Positions 10,095 to 22,569 of a DNA stretch of 53,114 nucleotides are shown one piece after another (position 1 is the stretch's first letter; each line of letters starts with the position of its first letter). Source of the DNA: Deltaproteobacteria bacterium. Lineage in GTDB: Bacteria > Myxococcota_A > Polyangia > Polyangiales > JADJMO01. A program made the position numbers and the translations under genes. Location of the stretch: positions 1 to 53,114 of the forward strand of contig JACPFM010000023.1 of the NCBI GenBank assembly GCA_016182965.1, given 5' to 3'. The notes under the pieces were generated by a model, which did not search any database, was not told the DNA's origin, and saw only the letters and a list, made by a program, of their open reading frames with translations.

Positions 10095-11501
10095 ATGGCC
10101 CTTTCCGAGCTTCCCCCGCCCATCGACGACACCGGCGACGCCGGCGCCGAGCCCCCGCTGGTGCGCGTGCCGCCTCCGGGCTCGATGTCGAAGGCCTGGC
10201 TCGCGCGGCTGCAGGGCGTCGACGCGCCGTGGACGGCCGCGCGTCGCGAGCGCCGCGCGGCCATCTCCGGGCTCGACGAGTCGCCGATCGTGCTCGTGAG
10301 CGCGAAGGGAAGCAACATCGCGGACCTCGACGGCAACCGCTACGTCGACTTCGTCGCCGCCTTCGGCGCCGCCCTGCTCGGGCACGGCGCCACGCGCGTC
10401 GCGCGCACCCTCGAGATGCAGTCGGAGCGACTCGTCTTCGGCCTCGGCGACGTCTACCCGTCCGACTCGAAGATCGCCCTCACCGAGCGCCTCGCCCGGC
10501 TCTTCCCCGAGGCGGGCGCGCGCGTGATGCTCGGCCTGTCCGGGTCCGACGCGATGGACGCGGCGATGAAGACGTCGCTCCTGGCCACCGGTCGGCCGGG
10601 GATCGTCGCGTTCGAGGGCGGCTACCACGGCCTGGCGACCGGGCCGCTCGCGATGAACGGCCTGCGCGCCGAGTACCGCGCCCCGTTCGCGCCGCACCTG
10701 TCGCCGCACGTCCGCTTCGCCCCGTTCGCTCGGCGAGAGAGCGAGCTCGACGCGGCCCTCTCGGCGGTCGACGCCCTCGCCAAGAGCGGCGAGATCGGCG
10801 CGATCGTCGTCGAGCCGATCCTCGGCCGCGGGGGCGTGCACATCCCGCCGGCCGGCTTCCTCGGCGGCCTGCGCGAGATCGCCACGCGCACCGGCGCGCT
10901 GCTCGTCGCCGACGAGATCTGGACGGGCCTCGGCCGCTCGGGCGCGATCCTGCGGAGCGTCGAGGACGGCGTGATCCCCGACCTGGTCTGCCTCGGCAAG
11001 GGGCTCGGCGGCGGCATGCCGATCAGCGCCTGCGTCGGCAAGGGCGAGGTGATGGAGGCGTGGCGCAACCCGAAGGGCGTCTCGCCCGAGCTCGCCGAGG
11101 CGGGCCTGCACGGCGAGGCGATCCACACCGCGACGCACTTCGGCAACCCGCTGGCCTGCGCCTGCGCGATCGCGGTGCTCGACTCGATCTTCGGCCAGAA
11201 GCTGCACGTCCGCGCCAAGGACGAGGGCGAAGTGTTCCTCGGCATGCTGCGCGAGGCGTGCGGCCCCGAGACGAAGGTGCGCGAGATCCGCGGCAAGGGC
11301 CTGATGCTCGGCATCGAGGTCGAAGGCGGCCCCGCGCGCGGCCTCGGCCTCGTCCGCGATCTGATGATGACCGGTTGGCTCGTCCTCACCGGCGGCGCCG
11401 GCGACGTGATCACGCTGACGCCGCCGCTCAACATGCCGCGCAAGCTGATGGAGGCGTTCACCGAGCGCTTCGCGCAGCTCGCGGCGATGCGCGCCTTGTG
11501 A
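10095..11501 (+). CDS. Class III PLP-dependent aminotransferase
   Basis: A 468-residue fold-type I aminotransferase of the class III family (relatives include glutamate-1-semialdehyde aminomutase and omega-amine transaminases). Visible features are DLDGNRYVDFVAAFG, LSGSDAMDAAMKTSLLATGRPGIVAFEGGYHG, the metal/PLP-binding VADEIWTGLGRSG, and the PLP lysine in CLGKGLGGGMP (Lys302). The SGSDAMDAA stretch replaces the more usual SGTEA(N/A) motif. It is followed at once, with a GTGA overlap, by LuxE-like and LuxC-like genes. Together they suggest that the amino acceptor is an aldehyde made from an acyl group; this is inference. A catabolic transaminase unrelated to them remains possible. Confidence 0.9.
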   Translation: MALSELPPPIDDTGDAGAEPPLVRVPPPGSMSKAWLARLQGVDAPWTAARRERRAAISGLDESPIVLVSAKGSNIADLDGNRYVDFVAAFGAALLGHGATRVARTLEMQSERLVFGLGDVYPSDSKIALTERLARLFPEAGARVMLGLSGSDAMDAAMKTSLLATGRPGIVAFEGGYHGLATGPLAMNGLRAEYRAPFAPHLSPHVRFAPFARRESELDAALSAVDALAKSGEIGAIVVEPILGRGGVHIPPAGFLGGLREIATRTGALLVADEIWTGLGRSGAILRSVEDGVIPDLVCLGKGLGGGMPISACVGKGEVMEAWRNPKGVSPELAEAGLHGEAIHTATHFGNPLACACAIAVLDSIFGQKLHVRAKDEGEVFLGMLREACGPETKVREIRGKGLMLGIEVEGGPARGLGLVRDLMMTGWLVLTGGAGDVITLTPPLNMPRKLMEAFTERFAQLAAMRAL

Positions 11502-12634
11502 CCGCGACCGCGACCGCGACCGCGACCGCGACCCCCGCGAGCCTCGCCGAAGCCGACGCGCTCCACGCGCGCGTCCTCGCGAAGATCGCCGGAGGAGGCG
11601 AGCCGTTCGACGCGCTCGCGGCGTCGATCGCGCGCCACCAGGCGCGGTACTCCGCGGGCTACGCGCGGCTGTGCGCGGCGCGGGGCGTCGATCCGGAGCG
11701 CGACCCGCCGTCGGCTTTGCCCGCGGTGCCGACCGACGCGTTCAAGCTCGCACGGGTGGCGACGTTCCCCGAGGCGCTCGACGCCGCGGTCTTCCGCACC
11801 TCGGGCACCACGGCCGGCGCGCGCGGCGCCCACGCGATGCGGACGCTCTCGACCTACCACGACGCGGCCATGGTCGGCGCGGCGTCGACCCTGTTCGCGC
11901 CCTTCGGCGCGCGGGCGCGCATCGTCGCCGTCGCGCCGTCCCCCGCCCAGACGCCGGAGTCGTCGCTCTCGCGCATGCTCGGATGGTTCGTCGAGGAGCG
12001 CGGCGACGCGCGATCCGCCTTCGTCCGCCCCGACGACGTCGACGAGGCGATCGACACGCTCGAGCGCGCCGCGCTCGACGGTCCGCTGCTGGTGCTGGCG
12101 ACGGCCTTCGCCTGGGTGCACCTCATCGACAGGCTCGACGGGCGGTGCGTCCCCCTGCCCCGCGGGTCACGCGCGATGCAGACCGGCGGCTTCAAGGGGC
12201 GCTCGCGCGAGCTCTCGGCCGAGGAGCTGCGCGGCCTGATCGCGAGCACGTTCGAGCTCCCGCGCGAGGAGGTCGTCGGCGAGTACGGGATGACCGAGCT
12301 GACCTCGCAGCTGTGGGCGACGCCCGAGGTCGGCAGCACGGCCGATCGCTGGCTGTATCGCGCGCCGCCGTGGGTGCGGGTGACCGCGTGCGATCCGGCG
12401 ACGCTCCAGCCTCTGCCCCTGGCGAGCCGCGGCATCGCCCGCATCGAGGATCTCGGGAACGTCGAGTCGGCGTGGGCGATCCAGACCGCCGACGAGGTGA
12501 TCGTGCACGAGGGCGGCGCCGTCGAGCTCCTCGGTCGGCTGCCGGGCGCGACGCCGCGCGGGTGCTCGCTCGCAGTCGAGGAGCTCGTCTCCTCGCCTGA
12601 GGTCGAGGAGCTGGTCTCAGGAGAACGGCCGTGA
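11498..12634 (+). CDS. LuxE-like acyl-protein synthetase
   Basis: LuxE activates a carboxylic acid with ATP and carries the acyl group on a cysteine for transfer to a LuxC reductase. The 378-residue length fits LuxE (about 370). Signatures are FRTSGTTAGARG (ATP-binding loop, about residue 100), MQTGGFKGRSRELS, VVGEYGMTELTSQLW, and a C-terminal RGCSLAVEEL whose Cys (about residue 356) is in the place of the acyl-accepting Cys. The GTG start overlaps the aminotransferase stop, and the end overlaps the LuxC-like start (GTGA both times). The first codons are a perfect hexanucleotide repeat (ACCGCG, about five copies) encoding Thr-Ala repeats. No luxAB or luxD genes are present. Confidence 0.85.
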   Translation: MTATATATATATPASLAEADALHARVLAKIAGGGEPFDALAASIARHQARYSAGYARLCAARGVDPERDPPSALPAVPTDAFKLARVATFPEALDAAVFRTSGTTAGARGAHAMRTLSTYHDAAMVGAASTLFAPFGARARIVAVAPSPAQTPESSLSRMLGWFVEERGDARSAFVRPDDVDEAIDTLERAALDGPLLVLATAFAWVHLIDRLDGRCVPLPRGSRAMQTGGFKGRSRELSAEELRGLIASTFELPREEVVGEYGMTELTSQLWATPEVGSTADRWLYRAPPWVRVTACDPATLQPLPLASRGIARIEDLGNVESAWAIQTADEVIVHEGGAVELLGRLPGATPRGCSLAVEELVSSPEVEELVSGERP

Positions 12635-13695
12635 CCCCGCGGCTGCGGGTCGAGGCCTTGATCATCGCCGCGCGCAGGACCTTCGGTCCCCGCCGCGATC
12701 CCTCGCTCGTGCGCGCGCTCGCCGCCGAGAGCGGGCTGCACGAGGCGAACGTCACGTGGGCGCTCGATCACGCCCTCGAGCTGTCGCCGACCGAGGAGGA
12801 GCTCGAGACGTTCGTCCGTCGGGCGCCGCACCGCACGGCGGTCCTCGTGGTCCTCGCGGCCAACGTCCTGGTCGCGCCGCTCCGCGCGATCGCCTGGGCG
12901 CTGGCCCAGAGCGATCGCGTGTTCGTCCGTCCGTCGCGCCGCGCGAGGCTCTTCACGCGCGCGCTCGCGTCGGCGGTGCCCGCGCTCGGCCTCGACGTCC
13001 TCGAGCTGTCCGACGATCCAGGCTCCGACGTCGCGCGCGCCATCGCCGCGCTCCCCGACGGCGCGGCCGTGCACGCCTACGGCGGGCGCGCGACGATCGA
13101 CGCGATCGCCGCCGCGGCGGCCGCCCAGCCGCGCGAGATCGCGACCGAGCTGCACGGCCCCGGCTTCGGCGCGATCGTCGACTCCGCGGAGGCGATCGTC
13201 GCTCACGCCCCTGCGATCGCCGCCGACGTGGTCGCCTTCGATCAGGCCGGGTGCCTGTCGCCGCGCATCGTCATCGTCATCGAATCGCGCGCCGCAGCAG
13301 GCGGCGACGCCCACCGCGCCGCCGAGGCGCTGCACGCCGCGCTGTCACGCGCCGGGCAGTCCATTCCCCGGCGCACCCTCGACCCGGGCGAGTCCGCGGC
13401 GCTCGCGCGCGCGCGCGACGCGGCGATCTTCGCGGGGCGCGCGCACGAAGGGAGCGAGCACCTCGTGGTCGAGCTCCAGGCCCCGACGCTCCTGCCGGTC
13501 GGTCGAGCCCTCGCGGTGGTGGGCGTGTCGAGCGTCGTGGAGGCGATCGCCGCGCTCTCCGCGCTCGGCCCCGACCTGGCCGCGGTGGGCACGTCGCTCT
13601 CGCTGCCGTTGCCCGGCGTGCGGATGGCGGCGCTCGGGCGCATGCAGACGCCGCGGCTCGACGGCCCCGTCGACCTGCGGGTGCTCGGCCGCTGA
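12631..13695 (+). CDS. LuxC-like acyl reductase
   Basis: LuxC reduces an acyl-Cys thioester to an aldehyde with NADPH. The 354-residue product shows the aldehyde-dehydrogenase-like core: LVVLAANVLVAPLRAIAWALAQSD, RVFVRPSRRA, HAYGGRATIDAIA, ELHGPGFGAIVDS and the catalytic cysteine in AFDQAGCLSPR (Cys208). It is clearly shorter than Vibrio LuxC (about 480), mainly at the N-terminus and in the C-terminal lobe. It overlaps the LuxE-like gene by GTGA. The LuxE/LuxC pair forms a fatty-acid-reductase-type module. The substrate is not evident from sequence. Confidence 0.85.
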   Translation: MTPRLRVEALIIAARRTFGPRRDPSLVRALAAESGLHEANVTWALDHALELSPTEEELETFVRRAPHRTAVLVVLAANVLVAPLRAIAWALAQSDRVFVRPSRRARLFTRALASAVPALGLDVLELSDDPGSDVARAIAALPDGAAVHAYGGRATIDAIAAAAAAQPREIATELHGPGFGAIVDSAEAIVAHAPAIAADVVAFDQAGCLSPRIVIVIESRAAAGGDAHRAAEALHAALSRAGQSIPRRTLDPGESAALARARDAAIFAGRAHEGSEHLVVELQAPTLLPVGRALAVVGVSSVVEAIAALSALGPDLAAVGTSLSLPLPGVRMAALGRMQTPRLDGPVDLRVLGR

Positions 13696-13702
13696 CGCGA
13701 CC

Positions 13703-13791
13703 GAGTCATCAGTCATCAGTCGTCAGTCGTCAGCTCGAGGACGAGAGTGTGCGGGCCCGTCTCGTGACTGATGGCTGACGACTGACGACTC
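13703..13791. repeat. Heptad-unit inverted repeat, GTCGTCA type
   Basis: The left arm (13703-13733) is GAGTC followed by GTCATCA and GTCGTCA units. The right arm (13765-13791) is its near-perfect reverse complement ending in GACTC. Between them ACGAGA (13741-13746) pairs with TCTCGT (13760-13765), so a long hairpin with a short loop can form. The left arm begins 7 bp after the LuxC-like stop, and the right arm overlaps the stop codon of the patatin gene on the other strand. A bidirectional terminator between convergent genes is one possible role. Confidence 0.85.
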
Positions 13792-15234
13792 AGTCGACGA
13801 TCTTGCCGGGCGCGATGCTCCACCCCGATCCGCTTTGCCGGCCGGGCGAGGCGCGAGGGTCGAGCGCGTCGATGCCCTCGTCGCCGTCGAAGAACTCGAG
13901 GAGCCCGGTTCGGCGCGCAGCGGCGTCGGCGCGGCCGAGATCGATCAGCCGCTTGGCGAAGGTGCCGTCGAAGAGGACGTAGCTCGCGAGATCGGCCTCG
14001 ACGTCGCCGCCGAGGTACAACAGCTTGAACAGCTGCCGCGCGAGCGCCGCGCTGCCGCGGAACCGGCCGCGCGAGACGTGATCGGCGGCGATGCGCCCGA
14101 TGTCCTCGGTCGGCTTGATCGCGAGGCAGCTCACCGGCCGGTGCGTCTCGCCGCCGCGCGCCCGCGAGGCCTCGGAGAGGCGCTCGAGGAACCCGTCGCC
14201 GAAGGCGCGCACGCCGTCGTCGATCATCGCGTTGATCCGCGCGAGGACGTCGAGGTCGTTGATGACGTGGTCGAGGAGGAACGCGTTGAGGACCTTGCCG
14301 AGCAGCGCCGACGCGCCGAGCGGCCGCGGGTTGCTCGGCCCGGTCTCCGGCGAGGCGAGCCCTCGGACCTCCTTGGAGAGCGCGACCGCGAACACGTGCG
14401 TCGCGCCGAGGCGCAGCGCCGGGGCGATGGGCGTGTTCAGGCGGAGGCCGCCGTCGCAGTAGTACTCGTTGCCGATGCGCACCGGCGGGAAGAGCAGCGG
14501 GATGGCCGCCGACGCGAGCGCGTGCCGCGTCGTGATCATGTCGGAGCGGATCAGGGTGCGCGGCGGCGCGGTCGTGGGCAGCGCCACGTGCGGCGCGGTC
14601 TGCATCCAGATCACGGTGCGGCCGGTGTTGACCTCGGTCGTGGAGATGGACAGCGCGCGGAGCGAGCCGCGGCGCAGCTGCCGGCTGACGCCGCGCCAGC
14701 CGACCTCGCGCTCGATGAGGTCGGTCATCGGCCGCACGTCGAACAGGCCGGTGGGCTCGCCGCCGCCGCCGAGCAACAGGCGCGGCAGCCCCACCGCCTG
14801 CCGGACGGTGAAGCCGAGGACGCGCCCGATCTCCAGCGTCTCCCACAGCTCGACGAGGCGCCCGATGCCGTGGGTCGGATCGGACGCGTGGGCCGCCAGG
14901 TAGCAGGCGTTGAGCGCGCCGACGCTGGTGCCGCAGAGGATGTCGATGCGGGGCACCCGCCCGCCGCGCATGCGCGGCAGCTCCTGGAACAGGTACGAGA
15001 GGACGCCGACCTCGTAGGCGCCGCGAGCGCCGCCGCCCGAGAGGACGAACGCGGTGCGGCGCGGGCCGCGCAGGCGCGCGCTCTGCAACGACAGCGAGTG
15101 CTGCTGCGGCGGAGGCGACGGCGGGATCGCCGTGCGGGTGACGCGCGTCGCCTGCACGCCGTCGCCGGGCAAATCGTTCTCGTCGAGGTCGAACGGCTCC
15201 GACGACCGCGGCGGCTCGGGCCGTTCCGAGGAGC

Positions 15235-15238
<4 letters not shown>
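13790..15238 (-). CDS. Patatin-like phospholipase
   Basis: A 482-residue cytoplasmic lipid acyl hydrolase of the patatin family. The oxyanion loop is SGGGARGAYEVG (about 67-78), the nucleophile is Ser105 in GTSVGALNA, and the catalytic Asp lies in YCDGGLRLNTPI. A stretch of about 50 Pro/Ser-rich residues precedes the domain. The 130-residue C-terminal extension (from LLDHVINDLDVLARIN) is typical of bacterial patatins that dock to partners. Its start overlaps the stop of the giant kinase gene (ATGA), so the two proteins are translationally coupled and may act in one signalling output. Its stop codon lies inside a heptad-repeat arm. Confidence 0.92.
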
Positions 15239-19737
<4,499 letters not shown>

Positions 19738-19752
19738 CCAGCGGTGCCTGTC

Positions 19753-19758
19753 AGTCTA
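19753..19758 (-). promoter_or_regulatory. TAGACT -10-like element for the kinase gene
   Basis: GCTAGACT on the minus strand ends 15 bp before the kinase ATG and resembles the TAGRCT-type elements before several other genes here. No matching -35 hexamer is obvious. Confidence 0.3.
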
Positions 19759-19792
19759 GCGGACCGGACCCGCCGCGTCCGCCTTTGCGTGC

Positions 19793-19798
19793 TAGGCT
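19793..19798 (+). promoter_or_regulatory. TAGGCT -10-like element for the prepilin gene
   Basis: GCTAGGCT lies 22 bp before the prepilin ATG, with a GGAGG ribosome-binding site in between. It is almost the mirror of the TAGACT element serving the divergent kinase gene. Confidence 0.35.
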
Positions 19799-19820
19799 CG
19801 GGCTCGGGAGGCACTCGGGA

Positions 19821-20456
19821 ATGGGCCATTCGCACCGTCACCCGCTCTGTTGCACCGCTTCGCGCAGCGCCGCTTCGCGCGGCGTCACGCTCGTCGAGGT
19901 CCTGGTGGTGTCGGCGATCATCGGCGTCCTCGCCGTGCTCGCCTCGGTCGGTTACGGCCGGTGGGTGGCGTCATCGAAGATGGCCGAAGCGACGAACATG
20001 GTCGCCGGCATCAAGGACGCGCAGGAGAACTACTACAGCCAGGCCGGCACGTACCTCGACGTCTCCAACTCCATCGCCCCCGGCTACCTCTACCCCGCGA
20101 AGACCCCGGGGCCGACGAAGGTCGCGTGGGGCGACAAGTGCGATTGGTGCAAGAACGACTGGAAGCGCCTCGGCATCAAGGCCGACAAGCCGATGTACTT
20201 CGGCTACGCGACCGTCGCCGACGGCGACGCGTGCGATCCGAGTTGCCGCGGGCTGTCGTTCACCACGGGTACGACGGGCGGGGGCGGCGCAACGAAAGGC
20301 GGCGCGATCGTCTGGACGAAAGAGGCGGGCGGCCCGATCGCCAAGCCGTGGTTCGTGGTGGCCGCCTATGCCGACACCAACGGCAACGGCGTGTACGCCA
20401 AGGTCCTCGGCATGTCGTTCAACTCGCGCCTGGTGATCGACGGCGAAGGCGAGTGA
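19821..20456 (+). CDS. Type IV prepilin-like protein
   Basis: The 211-residue product has a short basic leader ending in SRG, followed by VTLVEVLVVSAIIGVLAVLASVGYGRW. This is a class III signal sequence, cut after the Gly with Glu at +5, and the N-terminal helix of type IV pilins and type II secretion pseudopilins. The globular part is atypical: it holds two Cys pairs (KCDWCKN and CDPSC), an Asn/Gly-rich loop (YADTNGNGVY) and a GTTGGGG linker. The ATG is chosen because GGAGG stands 9 bp upstream. No pilus assembly genes are nearby, so it is an orphan pilin or minor pseudopilin that would need a PilD peptidase encoded elsewhere. Confidence 0.85.
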   Translation: MGHSHRHPLCCTASRSAASRGVTLVEVLVVSAIIGVLAVLASVGYGRWVASSKMAEATNMVAGIKDAQENYYSQAGTYLDVSNSIAPGYLYPAKTPGPTKVAWGDKCDWCKNDWKRLGIKADKPMYFGYATVADGDACDPSCRGLSFTTGTTGGGGATKGGAIVWTKEAGGPIAKPWFVVAAYADTNGNGVYAKVLGMSFNSRLVIDGEGE

Positions 20457-20520
20457 CCGTCACGCCCGTGTGACGCTGCCGCGCCGAGGGACGCGACGCG
20501 CCCGCGACGGCGCGCTCGGG

Positions 20521-20526
20521 TATGCT
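20521..20526 (+). promoter_or_regulatory. TATGCT -10-like element
   Basis: GGTATGCT lies 10 bp before the second ATG of the VanY-like gene. If used, transcription would start almost at that codon, and the first ATG (20522) would lie inside the promoter. Confidence 0.3.
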
Positions 20527-20536
20527 CCCCCGCACG

Positions 20537-22402
20537 ATGAAGCGGAGCTGGCTCGTCGCGCTTGCGGTGCTGCTCACGGGGTGCGTCGTCGACCAGGCGT
20601 CCGACCATCCGTCACACGACCACGACGAGGCGCTCGGCGTCGCGCGCTCTGCGCTGACGGTCGATCAGGAGATCGCCAAGGCCAGCTGCTCGACCTCGAG
20701 CGCGGTGGTGCAGGGCCTCTCGCAGCAGATCCTCGACGAGATCGCCCTGTGCCTGAAGCCCGGCGTGCTCGTGAAGGTGCCGAGCGACTCGAAGATCGAC
20801 AACGACTCGGTGCACCCCTACCTCCTCAAGCCCGCGTACGACGCGCTGAAGAAGGCCGCCGCGAGCCGCGCCGACGTCATCCACGTCAGCTCGATGTTCC
20901 GGACGGTCGTGCAGCAGTACTTCCTGTGGCGGCGATCGTCTTGCTACCCGGCCGTCGCAACGCCGGGGTCGAGCAACCACGAGACCGGCATCGCGATCGA
21001 CGTGTCCGACCCCGACAACTCGACCTTCCGCTCGGTGCTCGGGGCCAACGGGTTCAAGTGGCTCGGCTCGTTCGATCGCTTCCACTTCGACTACGTGGGC
21101 GCGGGCGCCGTGAACCTGCGCGGCCAGGACGTGCTCGCGTTCCAGCGGCTGTGGAACCGCAACAACCCGGGCGACAAGATCGCCGAGGACGGCGACTGGG
21201 GTCCGCAGACCGAGTCGCGTCTGCGCAAGTCCCCGGCCGGCGGCTTCGCGACCGGCGCCGACTGCGGGCCGCCCCCGCCCCCGCCGGTGAAGCCGTGGCC
21301 GGCGCTCGAGATCGAGGCTGCGGCCGAGGGCGCCGATCGGTTCTCCGACGGCGCGTCGACCGCGATCGTCGACGTCATGGAGGGCGACGAGTACCTGGTG
21401 AACCTCGTCGTCCGGAACGTGGGCAACGAGGTCGCCAAGGACGTCACGCTCGGGGTGTGGATCGAGGAGCCGTTCGTCGTCGCCGTCCGCTACGACATCG
21501 AGTCGGACTGGGGCCACGAGGGGACGTTCGAGATCAACGACGCGAACGCACGCGCCGACAACCCGCAGCACGACGGGCCGGGCAGCGCGTTCGCGCTCAA
21601 GATCAACGGGCTCTCGCCGAAAGAGACCAAGCGGGTGCGGGTCAAGGCCAAGGCGGCGCGCTACTCGATCGGGCTCGCCGACGCGCCCGACGTCCGCGTC
21701 TGGGTGAAGGACGTGCCCGGCGTGTACACGAAGGAGGACTTCGGCGCGAAGGCGACCAACGTCGACGGCCGGCAGACGTACAACGCCGGCGATCTCAAGG
21801 CCTGGGCGCCGGTGGACATCTACTCGCGCGTCCGCTGGAGCTTCGATGGAGGGATGCTCGAGGGCTGGAACGAGGGCGGCGCCGCCGAGGTGAACGCCGA
21901 GGACGAGAGCAAGGGTCTGGTGGTCACCACGACGGGCGACGCGCCGCAGGCGATCGGGCCCGAGACCTCCTTCGCGGCGGCCGACTGGCCGGCGATCGCG
22001 CTGAAGGCGTCGAGCACGCTCTCCGGACCGGCGAAGATCTGGTTCACGACCGCCGACGCGCCGGGCTTCGACGCCGCGCGCTCGCTCGACGTGACGCTCC
22101 CCGGCAGCGAGACCCGCGAGGTCGTCGTCCGCCTCGCCGATCACCCGGCGTGGCAGGGCACCATCACGCGCCTGCGCATCGATCCGCCTGCCGGCGCCGG
22201 CACGGTCGCGTTCGACGAGATCCGGATGACCGACGGGGGCGGCATCCCCGCGCCGACCACGCCGGCGGCCGCGCCCGACGGTGGCGGCGGCGACATGGCC
22301 GGGGCGTGCGGCTGCCGCACGACCGCGGGCGCGCCGAGCCTGCCGGCGCTCACCCTGATGGGCGCGCTCGCCGCGCTGCGCCGCCGGCGTCGCCGCCCAT
22401 GA
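20537..22402 (+). CDS. VanY-type D-Ala-D-Ala carboxypeptidase (M15) with peptidoglycan-binding and MYXO-CTERM regions
   Basis: A 621-residue exported protein. MKRSWLVALAVLLTGC is a lipoprotein signal. The M15 zinc peptidase core (about 75-195) shows MFRTVVQQYFLW, SSNHETGIAIDVSD and FHFDY, which supply the zinc and catalytic ligands. A peptidoglycan-binding repeat follows (LAFQRLWNRNNPGDKIAEDGDWGPQTESRL). The rest is beta-rich (CARDB-like VNLVVRNVGNEVAKDVTL, then a carbohydrate-binding-like domain). The last 33 residues form a MYXO-CTERM signal: ACGC, a hydrophobic stretch (LPALTLMGALAAL) and RRRRRR. It probably trims peptidoglycan stem peptides. The 20522 ATG is an alternative start but overlaps a TATGCT element. 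Having both a lipobox and a MYXO-CTERM tail is unusual. Confidence 0.9.
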   Translation: MKRSWLVALAVLLTGCVVDQASDHPSHDHDEALGVARSALTVDQEIAKASCSTSSAVVQGLSQQILDEIALCLKPGVLVKVPSDSKIDNDSVHPYLLKPAYDALKKAAASRADVIHVSSMFRTVVQQYFLWRRSSCYPAVATPGSSNHETGIAIDVSDPDNSTFRSVLGANGFKWLGSFDRFHFDYVGAGAVNLRGQDVLAFQRLWNRNNPGDKIAEDGDWGPQTESRLRKSPAGGFATGADCGPPPPPPVKPWPALEIEAAAEGADRFSDGASTAIVDVMEGDEYLVNLVVRNVGNEVAKDVTLGVWIEEPFVVAVRYDIESDWGHEGTFEINDANARADNPQHDGPGSAFALKINGLSPKETKRVRVKAKAARYSIGLADAPDVRVWVKDVPGVYTKEDFGAKATNVDGRQTYNAGDLKAWAPVDIYSRVRWSFDGGMLEGWNEGGAAEVNAEDESKGLVVTTTGDAPQAIGPETSFAAADWPAIALKASSTLSGPAKIWFTTADAPGFDAARSLDVTLPGSETREVVVRLADHPAWQGTITRLRIDPPAGAGTVAFDEIRMTDGGGIPAPTTPAAAPDGGGGDMAGACGCRTTAGAPSLPALTLMGALAALRRRRRRP

Positions 22403-22405
22403 CTG

Positions 22406-22505
22406 GGTCCAAGGTCGAAGGGGTCGAACGTCCTACGTCGTACGTCGAACGCCGAAGCGCTCGCTCTCTCCTGCGACGTTTGACTTTCGACGTTCGACCT
22501 ACGAA
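22406..22505. repeat. Heptad-unit inverted repeat, GTCGAAC type
   Basis: The left arm (about 22406-22451) holds 7-mers GTCGAAC, GTCCTAC, GTCGTAC, GTCGAAC. The right arm (22474-22505) holds CGACGTT, TGACTTT, CGACGTT, CGACCTA, a degenerate reverse complement. The loop is about 22 bp. It begins 3 bp after the VanY-like stop codon and ends about 65 bp before the acylase start. The 7-bp period is shared with the other elements, although the unit sequence differs. Confidence 0.7.
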
Positions 22506-22569
22506 GACACAGCGGCGGCAGGGCGCCGGTCGACGGCACGCCCCAGGGTCGCGGCACGGGGAGCGGAAC

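Noticed and set aside
10095..13695. A bioluminescence operon
   Set aside because: LuxE-like and LuxC-like genes are present, but luxA, luxB and luxD are not, and the neighbouring aminotransferase is not a lux gene.
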